Positions 15,601-29,600 of a stretch of 64,000 bases of DNA are shown here, in pieces. The translations under genes were made by a program, and so were the position numbers. A model generated the notes under the pieces. The model was not told the DNA's origin. It ran no database searches and was given only the letters and a program-made list of their open reading frames with translations. The DNA comes from Campylorhamphus procurvoides. Its lineage: Eukaryota; Chordata; Aves; Passeriformes; Dendrocolaptidae. Within the stretch, counting starts at the first letter, position 1, and each line of letters starts with the position of its first letter. The DNA lies in assembly GCA_013396655.1 (NCBI GenBank), contig WBMV01000850.1, positions 1,010,110 through 1,074,109 of the forward strand. The letters run 5' to 3'.

Positions 15601-18600
15601 GCTTACCTGTCTCAGTGAGGAATAACACACTTGTGCTTTGGCTGCGGAGACTCAGAGCTGTTGCCAACAATCTGTCCAAAATCTCCCATGCCCTGTGAAT
15701 ATTCACATACCAGAAGGATGCTCAGGGAGGTGAAGTGGCAGCAACGCTTTCAAAAGGAGTCAGGAATGCCACTGGCACTGGAAAAGCCACCCAGTGTCTA
15801 TCATTTGACTCGTTATTGAAAATATTTGCCTTCCCCTTCTTCCATACAATTAAATTTGCTACGGTGAATTGGCATGCAAAATTGCCCTCTCCATATACAT
15901 TGTTGTTAAATTACTCTATAATTAGTACTAACATATTGTACTTAGAGCATTTACTATGCTTGATAGTTCCATCATCATAACCTTATTGTGATCTATAGCA
16001 ATAACGATAACAATTAAAATGGTGTTACTCATTTTTAAAGAGCCACTGACACATTCTACCCACATTTACAAGTGTCCTTTCAATCATGTTTAGCCACTTC
16101 CATAAACCCTATTAATATTTCTATAGTGCTGGTTTCCCTGTGGAGAGAAAGAAACAGAAAAGCCTTCCCACCCTTTTGGGCAGGACTGGGAGGCAGAGGG
16201 TCCAGAGCCACGGTGGGGTACCTGCCTCCCATGGAACAAATACCAGGGGCTTTCAGGAGCCCAGGAAATCAGAGCCAGAAATCCCCCATGCCACTCAGTA
16301 GGATTCAGGATCCTAAATCCTTTAGGCCCTTCTGCTAATCATGGTTTATTGCCCAGGAGGGACAACATGCCCATCATGCCTGGCCCATGTGGGGAGCGAG
16401 TGGGACCCTGCAGAGCTCGAGGGCAAACACCTCCCATCACATATGGCAAGAGTGTTGCTTCCAGTGAAGCTCAGGGTGGTATTGGAACTCTTCAGGGAAA
16501 GATCAGTGTCTCCTTTGGCCAGAGTGGAAGCTGAAGAGATGCCCAAGAGGACCACACTGTGCAACAAAGAACATGAACCAGAGCACAGGCTGGAGATGTG
16601 GAGCTATAAGTGCTGCCAGCAACTACCACAGCCAGGAGGGATTTATCCAGTAGGCTCAAGCTCCTAAATAAATTATTTTATGGCCTATGTTGTATAAAAA
16701 TGAGGTGCAATTTCAAATGCTTTGGCTTTTGGGTGTCCAGCTGGAGACACTGTACCAGGGAGTGCTTGGTAATGCTCTACCTCTCAGTTCCCAAAGCTGT
16801 CAGAAGTTAGGTACCCCCAGGGATCCAATAAAACAGAGAAGTAATTCCTCTGCTGGAATTTTATCCAGTTGCATGGACCTATTCCCTATTCCCATCTCAG
16901 AGCCAGGACCAAGATTTAGCCCCTGGTTAGAAAGAATATTTATACATCTGCTTCATACAAGCTGAGTGCAGAACCCACCATAAATAGGTAACTTAACACT
17001 AAAATTACTCTTTAAATGAAACCTTCATTTGTCATATGGAAAAGGAAGTGCATTGGGATATTAATAGCATTCATCTTTCCCTTCCAAGCAGTGTTTCAGA
17101 TTTGCAGTCTGGTGCAAAGGAGTAGGGTGATGAGGAGGGGTAGAAGTGACCTCAATCCTGACACTCACATAATTTCACAGTGCAAAAGTTATTGGAACGT
17201 TTCTGAGCATAATGCCCAATGATTTGCATTCCAGAGACCTTTCCCACAAACTGAAGGATTGCTAAAGGGTATGTATCTCAGCTCTAATGTTTGTGCCCTT
17301 TTCTCAAATTAGTGATACTGTCAAGCTCTGATGAGATCATATCTGACACAGAGCAAAATTATAGTAACAGTCATATGTGATCTTATCCAGCCCAACTCCT
17401 ATTTCCATGGGACTAGAAAAGGAAAGAAAGTCCCATTAAACTATATTAGAGAAGGTGATATTCACCCTGCAGCTAGAGGAATATATCTGAGCACTACATA
17501 TCACATCCTCAGGAAAGGAAGTAGAAAATGAAAATTCACAAGCAGCACCAAGGATCTAAGCAATCATTTAATACAATCCCAGCTACAATTTAGTGCTGAT
17601 TGTAATTCTAGGTTTCTAGAAATAAGTGAAGGAAACCAGATGAAGTTTGGGGATCTGTTTCCACATGTATAATTAAAAGGGTGCCTCTAACAGCTGAGGA
17701 TCCTGCCTTGTTTGTGAAAGCAGGGTTTGAACAGCGTGTTTTGCCTTTAATTTGGCTATGCCCAGAACACATTCAAATAGCCTCCCACTTCCTTGAGGGG
17801 AGGGATGATTAATGACAGAGAGAGGCACATTCTGTGCTGGTGGTAAATCTCTGCAGGGAGGATGAAGGACACACCAGGGGAGCAGGTCAGGCAAGCCCCT
17901 CCAGCCCTGCCAGGGGCTCTCATGTCCCCAGCACAGGACCAAGGAGCAGCTGCCAGCAGGCAAGTGGCAGCTTGAGGCCAGGGGGATGAGCAGCCCCTGC
18001 AGGTTCCCTACAGCCCCCCAGGGGAACTCAGTGCCTGCTTCCCTGGGAATGCCAGGCATGGTGAGCGCTGGAGAGCAAAAATGCTCGAGTGATGGAAAAC
18101 TCTCCTCCAATCCTTCCAGAAAAGCCCACTTGCCATTCAAATTTCTTGCAGTCAGAAAGCATGTCATTTCCCCCTTCTCCTGTGTCACCTGGGAGGTGGT
18201 TTCCCCAGTCCCTGCAGCTCTGCCACCAGTCTGCTGCTCTCATAGAGCCCCTCCACACATCGGGTAACTCAGGCTGTGCATTCCCCATGCCCAGATCCCA
18301 ACTAGCACACAGGGATTGCAGGGTTGGAAATGCAAACATTGCTTAGCTCTGGTGCCTCTTGGTGCAGAGAGGGAAGGCCAGCCAGGCACCCTCAGCTCAC
18401 ACAGGCAGACATGGGGGGGCTCTGGTAAATTAAGGGGGTCTTTGTAGAGTCCCAGTGTTGGTTTAGGTGGGTGATGGCCAAGAGTGCTCAGAATTCTGGT
18501 GGCTTCAGCAAAATCTGTGACCACCTTTTGATGGAAAAATATACTCTGAAATCTGTGTAAGAATAACCAGGAAGGCAAAAAAAGAGCAGCTGTGAAATGT

Positions 18601-21575
18601 AATTTGGACACACACATATGAGGAAACACAACAGTAGATTTCCATGTTTCTAATACTGTGGGTGAGAAATTAATGTTCTTCTTATTCAAGCACATGGAAA
18701 ACAAGTGTGAGTTTAAAAAAAGAAATCGAAGTGTTACACAGAATCCAGAAAAATTTTAGAAAGGAAAATGTAGTCACAATATCCAACCTCTGACTGAGCA
18801 GGGATTCATCTTACTATGTATGGCCAGCACAAGTGGGGCTGGCTTTTCTTAAGGCTTTACTTATGCCTTTAGAAACCTGAAGTGGCTCATTTTAAATGTC
18901 TGGGGCAAAATTAATTCCTTATAAAAAATCAAGGCAGAGTACACAGACACACACACATGGCATGAGCATACAAGAGTTGATCAAAATTTCTGGAAAACCT
19001 GTGACAAAAAAGGTAACCCCATGCATTTTGGGGAGGAAAAGAGAAGGAACCCTGGGAAGATCCACCATCTGTCAACGTGCTCGGTTTGAATACTGACAGG
19101 AGAAAGATCATTCTCTGGTTTTGTATCCATCAATGCATCAGGCTCTGCAAGCCTGGAGAATAGAACCTATTATTTTAATTTAAATAGGCTTTTGTCCTCA
19201 AAAATTTTGCTATTTCCTCACATTTTTTTTTACTTCAGTGTGCTTGTGTCTTTCCTTGTCAATAATCTGCACAAAGTACCTGTGTGACCATAGTCTGGGT
19301 TGTGCTTTCCATCTCTCCTGGATGTGTTTAATCATTAGAGAAAAAACAGGACCATAATAAAAATGCTGCTAATTGAAGTTTTTAGCTAGATTTCAATATA
19401 CCAGTGATGTTTGGCTAGACCTTTTTCCAAATATTCAAGTACGTGCTCAATATCAGCTTCTCTGCCTGGGGCTGGGGACACATTTATTTGTAGGGAGCCA
19501 GCGTGGGAAGGACCTGGCCCCAGTCACAGGGTGTTAAATGGGCTCAGTAAAAGTGGAGCCATTAGCCCATATATTTGCTGTGTTCCATGCCAGCCCTCAT
19601 TGATCCCTGGCTGCTAGCAAGGTTGGAGTTTTACATATTCAATTATCAGGGGAGACCATTTAAACAAAAGCCAGAAATAGAGTAAGGGCAGAAAAACTGC
19701 TGATATGTCAAACCGGGGCAGATCTGAAAGTCACTCGTAGATCTGTTCCCAGATGTTTACAGGGATTTATAGAGATAGCACTGAAATATGAAAAGTTGCA
19801 CTTCATTTAGAAAACAGCCACCAAAAGTTTATGTTTCACAACCTGTCTTGTGGAGAAAAGGATGTGCACAGCTCCAGTCTGGAAGAAGAGGAGCAGGTGA
19901 GAAGCAGAGCTTGGCATGAGAGCTGTGAATTCCCTCCATTACTTACTCTTGCAAATGTGTGCCCTTTCTTGGAAGGAGGGCAGCATAATTTAAGCATCAT
20001 CTTTCACTGCTCACCTATATTATCAGAAATCATCTTGCCCAGTATTAAGGACTGAAGACTCCTTTACAAACCATACCCAGTGGACAAAATGTTTTAAACA
20101 TGTACATTTAGAAATGTCAGGAAAGAGAAAAAAATTGGATGTGTGTTACTGTAAGAGGGAACTGAAAGGAGAATCACAAAGAGACTTTTTTCCCCTCTGG
20201 ATAGCTAGCCCTGAAGAAATGAAGAGGAGAAACATCTTCATTAATTTCTCCTTGCAAAGATCAACACCATGACACCAACAAAAACCAGTCCCTTCTTGCT
20301 CCTGGGGGCAGCAGGGCTGGCCAGGACTCTCCCGCCTCCACCCAGCCCCTGTGTGGTCAAAGCTCTCCTTCAGAGAGGAGAAGTCATCGAGCAGCTGTGC
20401 TGCCCTTCCTGCAGGCTGCTCCTCTCTCATTTGCATTTGCTTTGCTCTGGGTTTAGTTCACCCCAGAGGAGCCTGGCTCTTCTTGAGACGGCACAGGAAT
20501 ATCAAATAAAGGCCTTTAAACTAAAGTCTAAACAAGGGATAGTTACAGTCCCATTCGACAGCCTTGCTGGCATGGAAGGAGGGACAGGCAGGAGCAGAAT
20601 CTGTTCCAATACCTCCCAGGAGAAGGAAGTACAGATTCTGCTAATGGAGAGGGAATAGAAGGGTGCATTTCTGTAACAGGAATCACTTTGGCTCTGGTCA
20701 TACAAAAGATCATTGTTTTTCTGTCAAGACAGGGCACAAAATCTTCCCTTTTTGAACTCATCACCTACAGACTGAAATTTTGCTCGTTCCACACAGAATA
20801 TGATATTTGTGTGCTGAATGTGGCACATTAAGCTCTGTTCCACTTCAGCTGCTCTTGGGAGCCTCCCCAGCATGGGCAGTGGCACCCACACATGCCCAGC
20901 ACTTTGTCTCCCTTATTGCATTGATTGCAGCTGATGTGGAAGTTGGGAAAGGCAAATTCATCACACTCTGTATGAGGCTGCTGCTCACATGGAAACTGAG
21001 CTGCTTTCAAAATCTCTTGCTTTAATGTGTCTACTGATATTTTGTTAAAGAAAGATGTCTAATATTTAATGCTTGTCATCTTTCAAAAGTGAGCAAATAC
21101 TTCTAATTAAATCAATTATGATAATCATGCAGGTGTCTCGTGTAAGTTGGGGTGTTATAGTTACAAACTGGGGAGTAAACTTTAGCAACAAATATTCATA
21201 CTGGCTACCTCTCCCTCCTGACTCAGGGGCCTGGAGGGCAGAGGGGTTTGCATGGGTTGGAGTTCTTCCAGGGTCTTAGGAACCACTGGAAGGTGGCCCC
21301 TGACGGCTCCTGGGACAGAAGAAACCTGAAAACCCACAGAGCCCAAGTCTAGCCAAGCCCAAAGGGCAGTGCCAGCAGTGTGAAGGGTTCAGTGGGGAAA
21401 ACTCTCCACCATTCTTGTTTTCCCTCTGTTCCCATATTGGGGAGTTGAGGTCACATAGCTGGGGAATCCTTTTTTGTGGATAAACCATTTCCCCTGTATT
21501 TTTGTAGTTACTATTATTTTCTTTTATCAAAGTTGTTATTCCTCTTCACTTTTATCTCTTTGTGGTTTTGGTCTC
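12631..21575. other. intergenic, no gene seen
   Basis: AT-rich DNA alternates with GC-richer blocks, notably 13900-14400 and 17860-18070. The longest ORFs (about 170 and 154 codons on the - strand at 17.7-18.7 kb) are rich in Pro, Gly, Ser and Cys, as expected of chance ORFs in GC-rich DNA. A short CA/GA run lies near 18941-18956. I identified no transposon. Confidence 0.6.
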
Positions 21576-21584
21576 TATAAAAGG
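21576..21584 (+). promoter_or_regulatory. isolated TATA-box-like sequence
   Basis: TATAAAAGG followed by GCAGGGGG is a near-ideal TATA box with a GC-rich 3' flank. No coding exon or strong initiator is visible about 30 bp downstream, and there is no CpG island. It may be chance. Confidence 0.2.
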
Positions 21585-22837
21585 GCAGGGGGTTAATTCC
21601 TTTTGAGTTCCTGTCCAAATATAGTCTTTAAACTAAGACATGGGGTTTGATTTCCAAGACATTGCCTCCTGGAAGGAAATAGCTTATTCTTTTGTTCTGC
21701 ACTGCTTTGGGTTGGAAGAACAGAGAATAATTAATCACAGCTTCATTACAGACTTGTGAATTACTACAAGCAAATGCCAGGTTCTGCACGTGGCCCCCTC
21801 TCCTGCCAACAGGCAGTTCCTCTGGGAAGGACAGGCCAGGCTCTGGTGAGCCCCCAGGCAGGTGCTTCTCTGCTATTTTGAAAGGTGAAAGAAGCAGAAA
21901 AGGGTTCATCAGGAAAGTGATCTTAAATCATGGAGAAATGCCAAGCAGTTCTCAGTGCACCTTTACCTCAGGGGTGGGAACAGCAATTTCCATTTCAGAA
22001 GCCTTTCCACAATTTAAAGTAGGTTCTTCCAATTAGGATCAAAACATTCCATTTTTCTTTGAATTTAAATTAGGCAATTTCAGACCATTCTTAACAGCTG
22101 AATCTTACTGAGCAGTGCAAACCACACATCCATCTTCCATTAAAGTATCCCATGTACATCTATGAGAGAAAAGGAATAAAATCTCTTCAGTCACCTCTCT
22201 TGGTGCCAGCACTTACGGATTCCTGAGAACAGGACACTCCTTGTTGGTTTTCATCAGAATTTTGGCTAAACTAGGACAGCTGCTTGAGGTCACAACCAGG
22301 AAGAATTGAAAAAAGGAACAGAAATAAGAGCAGAAAAGTCAGCACTGAACCTCTTTCCCTCTGAAACCTGTTTCACTCCAAGTGCCAGCACATCCCAGGA
22401 AGGGGAAGGGCATTCAAAAGCAGGTTTGCAAGGCTGGAAAAGCTCCCAATGAGTTTCTGTCTCTTTCTCCTAACGAAGTTGCATCGGTAGCTCAAGGAAA
22501 CAGAAGAAACAGTAAAATGGACCTTCAATTAAACCAGCCCAGATCTGGCACAGTTACTGAGCAGTGAAAGAGAACAAATGGCCTTTAATTGGTGCTGGAA
22601 TTGTGTAGTGTCCTCACAGTGCTCTGCTTTAATTTCTGAATTAAAATTTTCTCTTCTTAATAGTCACTCATGGCAACTAACTGTTGCCTTCTGCTCGTCC
22701 CATAGGGTTCTCAACAGCCAAATTATTGCTTCTTTATTCTTCAAGAATGGCTGGATTCTTTCGAAGAGAGCCCTCACTTCAGGGGAAGCTCATGAAGAAG
22801 TTTAACAGTACATTAAATGATGCTGAATTACACGGGA
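21585..22837. other. intergenic, no gene seen
   Basis: AT-rich single-copy sequence with no recognisable exon or named repeat. Short ORFs only. Confidence 0.6.
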
Positions 22838-22855
22838 ATTTGCATGGATTTGCAT
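22838..22855. promoter_or_regulatory. tandem octamer (ATTTGCAT) pair
   Basis: Two perfect ATTTGCAT octamers, the reverse complement of the POU/Oct site ATGCAAAT, lie at 22838-22845 and 22848-22855. Their starts are 10 bp apart, about one helical turn, so both would face the same side of the DNA. The next 100 bp are AT-rich and contain ATTAATGCA and several ATGATT/AATGAT sequences. This could be a POU-bound enhancer; it is inference from motif alone. Confidence 0.35.
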
Positions 22856-25800
22856 TTTATATTTATATTAATGCAAGATGAGTTCATTATGATTCATCTA
22901 AAATAATGAATGCTAAAGGAATAAGTAATGATCATGATATTGCAACTGTGCCATAATCCTCTCTCTGCAATTTCAGTCTCCTGTTTTCTACAAAAGCAGA
23001 GAACCAGTTACTGTCCCTGGCACTGTGACATTGCGCTCTGTTACCATCCTGACCTGGGTCTAACTCTTACCTGACCTTCACGGGTTTTCTGTGAACATGG
23101 GGCTTAAAAGTCTCTGCTGATTACCATCTTTCCAGAATTCAAAATAGCTGAAAAGTCATGGGAGGTCCTTGTGCTGATGTTGCTGTCTGTCCCCATTCTC
23201 CCTGGGGATTGTAGCACCTTGCACAGCTCAGCCAGCACACAAGCATTGTCCCATCTCAGGTATGTCATAAGTGTCAGCACAGCTGGCCCACAGCTGCAGG
23301 CAGGTTTGGGGAACAGAGAGAGAAGAGAAGATGGGCTTATCTTCATCAATCCCAAGCCTGTGCTGTCTCCTGCCCTCCCTCAACATTTCTCCCTGGATCC
23401 ATTGCCTGGTGTGAGCTGACACCCATGGGGAGCACCCACAGCTCCAGCTGCTGTTCCTGGACACCAACTGGACCCAGGAACAAGCAGAGCCACTGACCAC
23501 AAAGTGTCATCTCAGTGCTGCTACAGAGCATGGTCCAGCCTGCCAGAGACTCAGTGTCTGGCACCAGCTCTGCAGGGTCTGATCCCTTTGCTTTCCTCCC
23601 TTCTGCTGTATCTCCCCATATTTGCAAAACACTGAGAGTGGAGGAAAGGAATTGCAAGAGAAGAGTATTATCCAAGAGAAAAACTGCTTATTCTGTTAGA
23701 ATTGCCTCAATTAAATTATGTCCTGGAGTGAGCTTTCAGTTATCCTGAGAGTGGTGAATTTCAAAACTAATTTCATTTCATTTCTCTGGGCAGTGTTTCC
23801 TCTGGGACTGGTAGATATTTTGAACTGGATGGTCTCTTCTTGTGGACCACTGGTGTGAGCACAGAGCATCCAAACAAGGGGGAAGTCTCCTGCTACTGGC
23901 ACCTGCAGAGGTGAGCCAGGCAGCAGGGGCTGCCCTGGGCAGCATTACAGACCCCAGCCCTGGTCCCAAGAGCCTCAGCACTTGCAGGCAGCACCAGCCC
24001 CCCTTCCCCTGCACAGGACTGAGCTCAGAACTCTTCCTGCATCCCTTGGTCACATACAAGCACAGGCTCTACCAACTGGTTTAGCTGAGCACTGTCAGTG
24101 GCACCTGGCAGGGTATTGACTTGCAGTGATGCACTAAAATTCAGGGGGCACCTGAGCTCTTAGCTCCTTATGAGAAGACAGGCTTGTTAGGAAAATTTAG
24201 TGATAGGAAAACCATTATAGTCTCCAGCAGAAACAGTCCTTATGTGACACTCATAATAGCAAAAGGTTAAATTGAAGCTTCCCTGCAGCAGCATGATCAG
24301 GAGATGGCCAGGCACAGCTCCGTGTTACCATGCTGCGCACACTTCAATTAGAACAGCAAAGAGGGTTTTATATATACATATTTAGCATGAAGATATTAAA
24401 AACATAGACCTGCTTCCCCTCTCCAAATGGCCTCCTTCTTCACTTCTGACTGAGTCTGAAACTATTAGAGCTTGATTCACAGCTCACATGCTTTTCATAC
24501 CAGAAAATGTGTCCTGTGGTGCTCATTGCCAAACGCTGGCAAATGCTGGTCAACACCCACTGAGCAGGAGAGAGGGAGGGAGATCCCTGGCAAGCAGGTG
24601 TGTCTGGTTGCAGACCACAGGGACCATTTTTGTCACGGGTGTGACACCATCAGCCACTGCACTGAGCAAAGTCTTAGAGAACTGGACAAGGGCCACCCAG
24701 CAAGGCCAGTGCTGCAGCAAGCACAGCTGAACCTCCCTGGTGGGCAGTGATGGGACAACTGTCCCGGAGTCTACAGAGCACAGACTCATCTGAGGCTCCA
24801 GCCCACAGCACAGCTCAGCCTGGGGATCTGTCTAATTCCAGCACAGGAGCTGCACAGAGTCAATAAACAATTAACAAGCTCCCAACCAAGCAATTAAATC
24901 TATGGCAAGTGGGTAATTCCAGCAGACAACACAATTACCGTATTAACTACCAAAATTGCTGTATGTAACTGCTGAGAGGAAGAAACACCAGCAAAGGAGA
25001 TGCTGGGGCTGTTTGCTTCTGCACCTGCCTCTGCAGTGGAACAAGTCTGTCAGTGGGTGCTGGGCACACGTGGGAGTCACAGTGACAACTGTCACTACTT
25101 CACAAACCTGGTGAGAAGAGGAGAGAATGTTTCTCAGCAATGGCACCATCACTGAGCTTGCAGGAGCTTACATGTGGTTCAGCTGCTTCCACATGAGGAT
25201 GAGGCACTGGTGGAAGGGGCTGGGCAGTGGGTGCAGCACTCACAGGTGATCAGCTCACAAGCTGTGGGGCAGTGACACAGGGAAGGGCCATAAGAATCTC
25301 AGGAACGTTTTATTAGGAGTTATTTATTAAGGATGCCCAGCAGTGCAGAGCAGCCAAACCCCAGCATGGACACATGGGGAGAGTGAGCTCTCCTGGGCTG
25401 CATCAGTGTCCTGTCACTGTCCTGATGCTGCCCATCTATCTCTCATGCTTAATTAGAAATAATATTGTACATACTGCTTGAACTGCTGAGAAGAGCTGCT
25501 TAGCTTGGGAAATTCAGAATACATTCGCTCATTATGCAAGATAAAATAACTCTCACTGGGATTGGAGCTGATGTGGAGCCTGGAGAAAGAGCAGATCTGT
25601 GGAATGGGGGCTGTTTGATCCATGCTTTGCTAGCTGTGGTAACAGCTCCTCTCAGGAGATGAGAAGGAATATTAGCCAGGAAATTACTTTCCAGTTTGTT
25701 CAAGCAGTGTTTTACAATGCTGATTGAGGTGAAAGGTGACAGAAACAATTGCTAAATATCAATAATATTATGTACACAATTAAAATACTGCCAAGAGTCT

Positions 25801-26630
25801 TTTAATACAAACCCAAATGAGGTTGGGAGCCCATGCAGGGATTCAGTTATGTTGCCAGGTTAAAGCTTCAACTCAGTGGAATATCTGAAAATGTAATTTT
25901 TGCCTCCTCCTCCAAATCCCTTTTAATGTCCACAATTGCCTTCTCTGTGAGAGACTTCCAGCCCTGAGAAATTGTTTGAGGGGAGTAGCTAAAGATTATC
26001 TCTAATAAAGAACTGTTATTTAAGACAAATCTCTATAGACATGTTTACTAAATAACTCTGATGTTTAACAGAATACATTGCAGTAATTACAAGAGCAACA
26101 AAAATAGGTGGTGAAATGTTGCTGTCATGACCATCATAAAAGGGGGAAAAAATCAACGTGGAGCTTTCTTTTGGAATAAACACCCAAAGTCCCAGGCAGG
26201 CCTGGATCCCAGGGAGCTGCCAGGCTCTCCCAATGGCCATTGAGATGCCACATTTCCAGTGATGAGCTTGGAAGCAAAACTTTTAACTTATCGAAATCCA
26301 TGGCCCATGCTTGCTCTTGAAATAGGATAAGGAAAAGCCTTTGTTTTGGCTGGATCCCTCTGACATTTTCAGTGACAAAAATAAATCTGATTTTCACAAG
26401 CTGTGAAGGAACGGGAACAATGTTAATTCTAAAGTGTGCATGGTACTATTGGATATGATAAAAGACTGAATGAGTCAGTAAATGTAGCAGTTTAGTAGCT
26501 TAAAAAAAAGAGATCAATACTCATGCAGCAAGATCTACAGTACTGGAAAAGAAAAATGTAGCTGAAAGCGGCGTGTCTGGGCAAACCCTTCCTTTGGCAG
26601 TCCCTTCCTGCCAAGCACAGGGCAGGAGCT
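22856..26630. other. intergenic, no gene seen
   Basis: Mixed composition with a GC-richer block at about 23200-24060. ORFs up to about 109 codons are present but show no domain. No repeat was identified. Confidence 0.6.
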
Positions 26631-26647
26631 GTGTGTGTGTGTGTGTG
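26631..26647. repeat. (GT)8 dinucleotide microsatellite
   Basis: An uninterrupted GT run of eight units plus one G. It could be polymorphic between individuals. Confidence 0.9.
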
Positions 26648-29600
26648 CACTTATCCCTGGGTATAGAAATAAGGGAAGAGTCTCACAGCACAGGAAATGC
26701 AGGTGCATGGGAGATGTGATGTGGTGCAGCACCAAAGGTGTGGGAGGACATGGCCATGGCCAGTGTGCCATCATCCTGCTCCCATCCCATCCTTCCACCT
26801 GCTTTATTTACTTCTGTCCTCAGCCACACCTTCTTCTCTCCACCTGAGACCTGAGACACTGGCACCAGCACCTGGCTCCTGCCATTCCTGCCTCTCCTGC
26901 CATGGGCCATCACCCATCTCCCACCTCGGAACCACCAGCTGGACTGTGGTAAGAGCTCCTCACTGCCTTGCAGAAAAGGAAACACTTTGTACAAGCGATT
27001 TCAAAGAGTCTTGCAGGAAAGGAAGACAAATGGCCACAATGACCAGCTACTGCAGGAGGCCCTGACTCAACAGAGCTGGGCTCTGCGCTGCTGAAGTTGT
27101 TTCCAAAGCAGATGTTTCCTGTGTGGGATCATTACTCTGCTAAGTGAAGAACAGACTAAGGAAAGGCAGATGTTATCTTGACCTCTACTTTCAGGAGTGT
27201 GATAGCTGGTTTTCATTTCTGGCACATAATCTGAATGTATTCATCTAGAAGATGACGGAAAAAAGGGACAGCAGGAGTATAAGCAGCTGTACCCCAAAAA
27301 AAAACATTTCCTTCTGCTTCTCTCAGAAGAAAACAAAAAATGACCTTGAGATCCTTCCACCTGCCTTTACATTTATCTGCTTTATTTCAGTATTTCCTGT
27401 TTTCTCCTGACTCCCCACTTCCTCTGCATGTTCAGAGCATCCCAGGACACCACTAAGCACAGCTGCCACGACTGCAGCACAGGGGCTGCTCTGCTGGCAC
27501 AGGCTCTGAGCTGCAGGCAGAGCTTGGGGACACGGAATGTGAGCCACCACCTTGGCACTTAGTCCTGAGCCCAGCCCAGACCTGCCAGAGGACGATTTTT
27601 TAGATTAGTAACTCACTGGGGAACCCCTGTGACCAACAGATGTGGTGGCAGAGGAGCCCTGGCCCAGCCCAGCTGTCCCATCCCTGCTGCCACACTCTCC
27701 TGCCTCCTGAGCCACCACTAATCTGAACCAGAGCACAAGAACATCGCCTGCTCCTTCCCTGCCAGCATACCTGGGCTTCAGGAGGAGAGAAATTGCTTTG
27801 GAGGAAGACTTGTTCCTACCATTTTCAATCTGCTCCCATACAGTCTCTATCCCAAGCATGTTTTTTCTACAGACAGGACATTGCCAACCACAAGCCATTT
27901 CTGACAATATTAAACCTGGTGAGAGGACCAAGTCTGATCCCCTCAGCGGCAGAGACAAGACAGATGAGGCCACAAGGACTGCAATAGAAATTTACCAGCC
28001 AGAAGAATCCTGTGGTGCTCCCCATGACCACCCAGCACAGAGTCCACCCACCCCGAGCCACCTGCAAGCTGGGATGTGAACCCAAAACCTCCTGCAAACA
28101 TCCAGTGCACCAAGAGACACACCACACACGGCCACTGAAAATGGGATGATTCACCCCAAACTATTTGTTCAGTATCTGAGCTCACACACCAGCTGAGGAG
28201 CCTTCTGACAAGCGTGTCTGTCTCAGGTCTGACGTGTTCAGGGAGGAAGCACAACTGCTGTTGTGGGAAGAGAGGCACTTAGCAACATCTCCAATTGAAA
28301 GTGTCAATTGTCTCAAATGTGCACCCTAATACAGATTTAATAAGAATACCTATGTTAATTATATATCCATTTATTGTTAAAAGAGCACTAAAGATTTAAT
28401 AAGAGATAAATCCAGATGTCTGCTAATTAGCTGAAAGCTGCATGAAGTATGCAGGGTAAAATTCCCACCTGCACTGGGTGGTCTTTGGCCAATGCAGGAT
28501 TTGGCTTCCACCCATCCCTGGTGGCACAAGGACTGAGCGGGCCCTGAGGTGACCTCATTGCACAGAGACAATTCCCCTGCAAATGCATAATGACCTTTTC
28601 ATCAATACTAGATACTTGCAAAGAGATTTTTTTCAAATCAATTTAATGCTCTACCTGCAATTCAATACCAATGCAATCAGACCAAGATTATGCACATTCA
28701 GCTATGACTCACTGACTGCCGCTGCTCAGCCATGTGATGTTTGAGCAGGAGCATATAAAACAAAGAACTCCCCTTCAAAATACCAGTGTAAATGCTAAAT
28801 TCTAATGGGTATTTTGCAGAGGACTATTTTTAATCATTTTACACGCCTGTGTTCATTTGCAATCAGAGTTATCAAACACTGGTAGGTGTGAGCCAGACTT
28901 TGCTCAGAGTGCTGACAGCAAGACCAGGACCTGGAGGAATCATGGATGTGATCCGCCTTCCTTCCCATGGCTAGACCAAGAAAACAATAACTTGACTTTT
29001 AGAGGTCTAGACAATCTGTTGCAGAGCTCTCTGGGCCAGGAAGACTTTTCCAAGGGGAATAAGCATCTGCCCGTGCTTTAGATTAAAAGGTCAGTTTCCA
29101 ATGTCTGTCACCATAAAGCACAATGATTTTATTTTGATCTCATGCAAGTGAAATTTAGTCACGTTACTCCAAGCAAACAGGTATTAGAGGAAAGAGTTTT
29201 GACTTGAATATAAAAAACACCCAAAGAAAACAATATTTGTTAAACAAAGAATCATTCAGAATAAGACTAACTCATGTTAACATAAAAACAACACGCCGGG
29301 GGAAAAAAAAAGTGAGAAAGCAAGCAAGCGAGAAAGAAAACTTGATATAAATCAAGTCTAAGCACTCCACCAATCATCAGCTCTCTAAATCAAGAAATCT
29401 GACAGATTTTCCAAGTGAGAATCAATCTTCCTGTCTCTGCAGTAAATACCGTAATCCTTTTTCCACCATGGTACAGCAAATGTAACTGCCACATTCAAGA
29501 TTTATTGAAAAATATTCTGCCAGATTGTTTGAATGTTGCAGTTCCAAATGTTTTTAAACAAGAGGTCAGGAGGACTTTTCACAGCTCTATCCTCCCCTAC

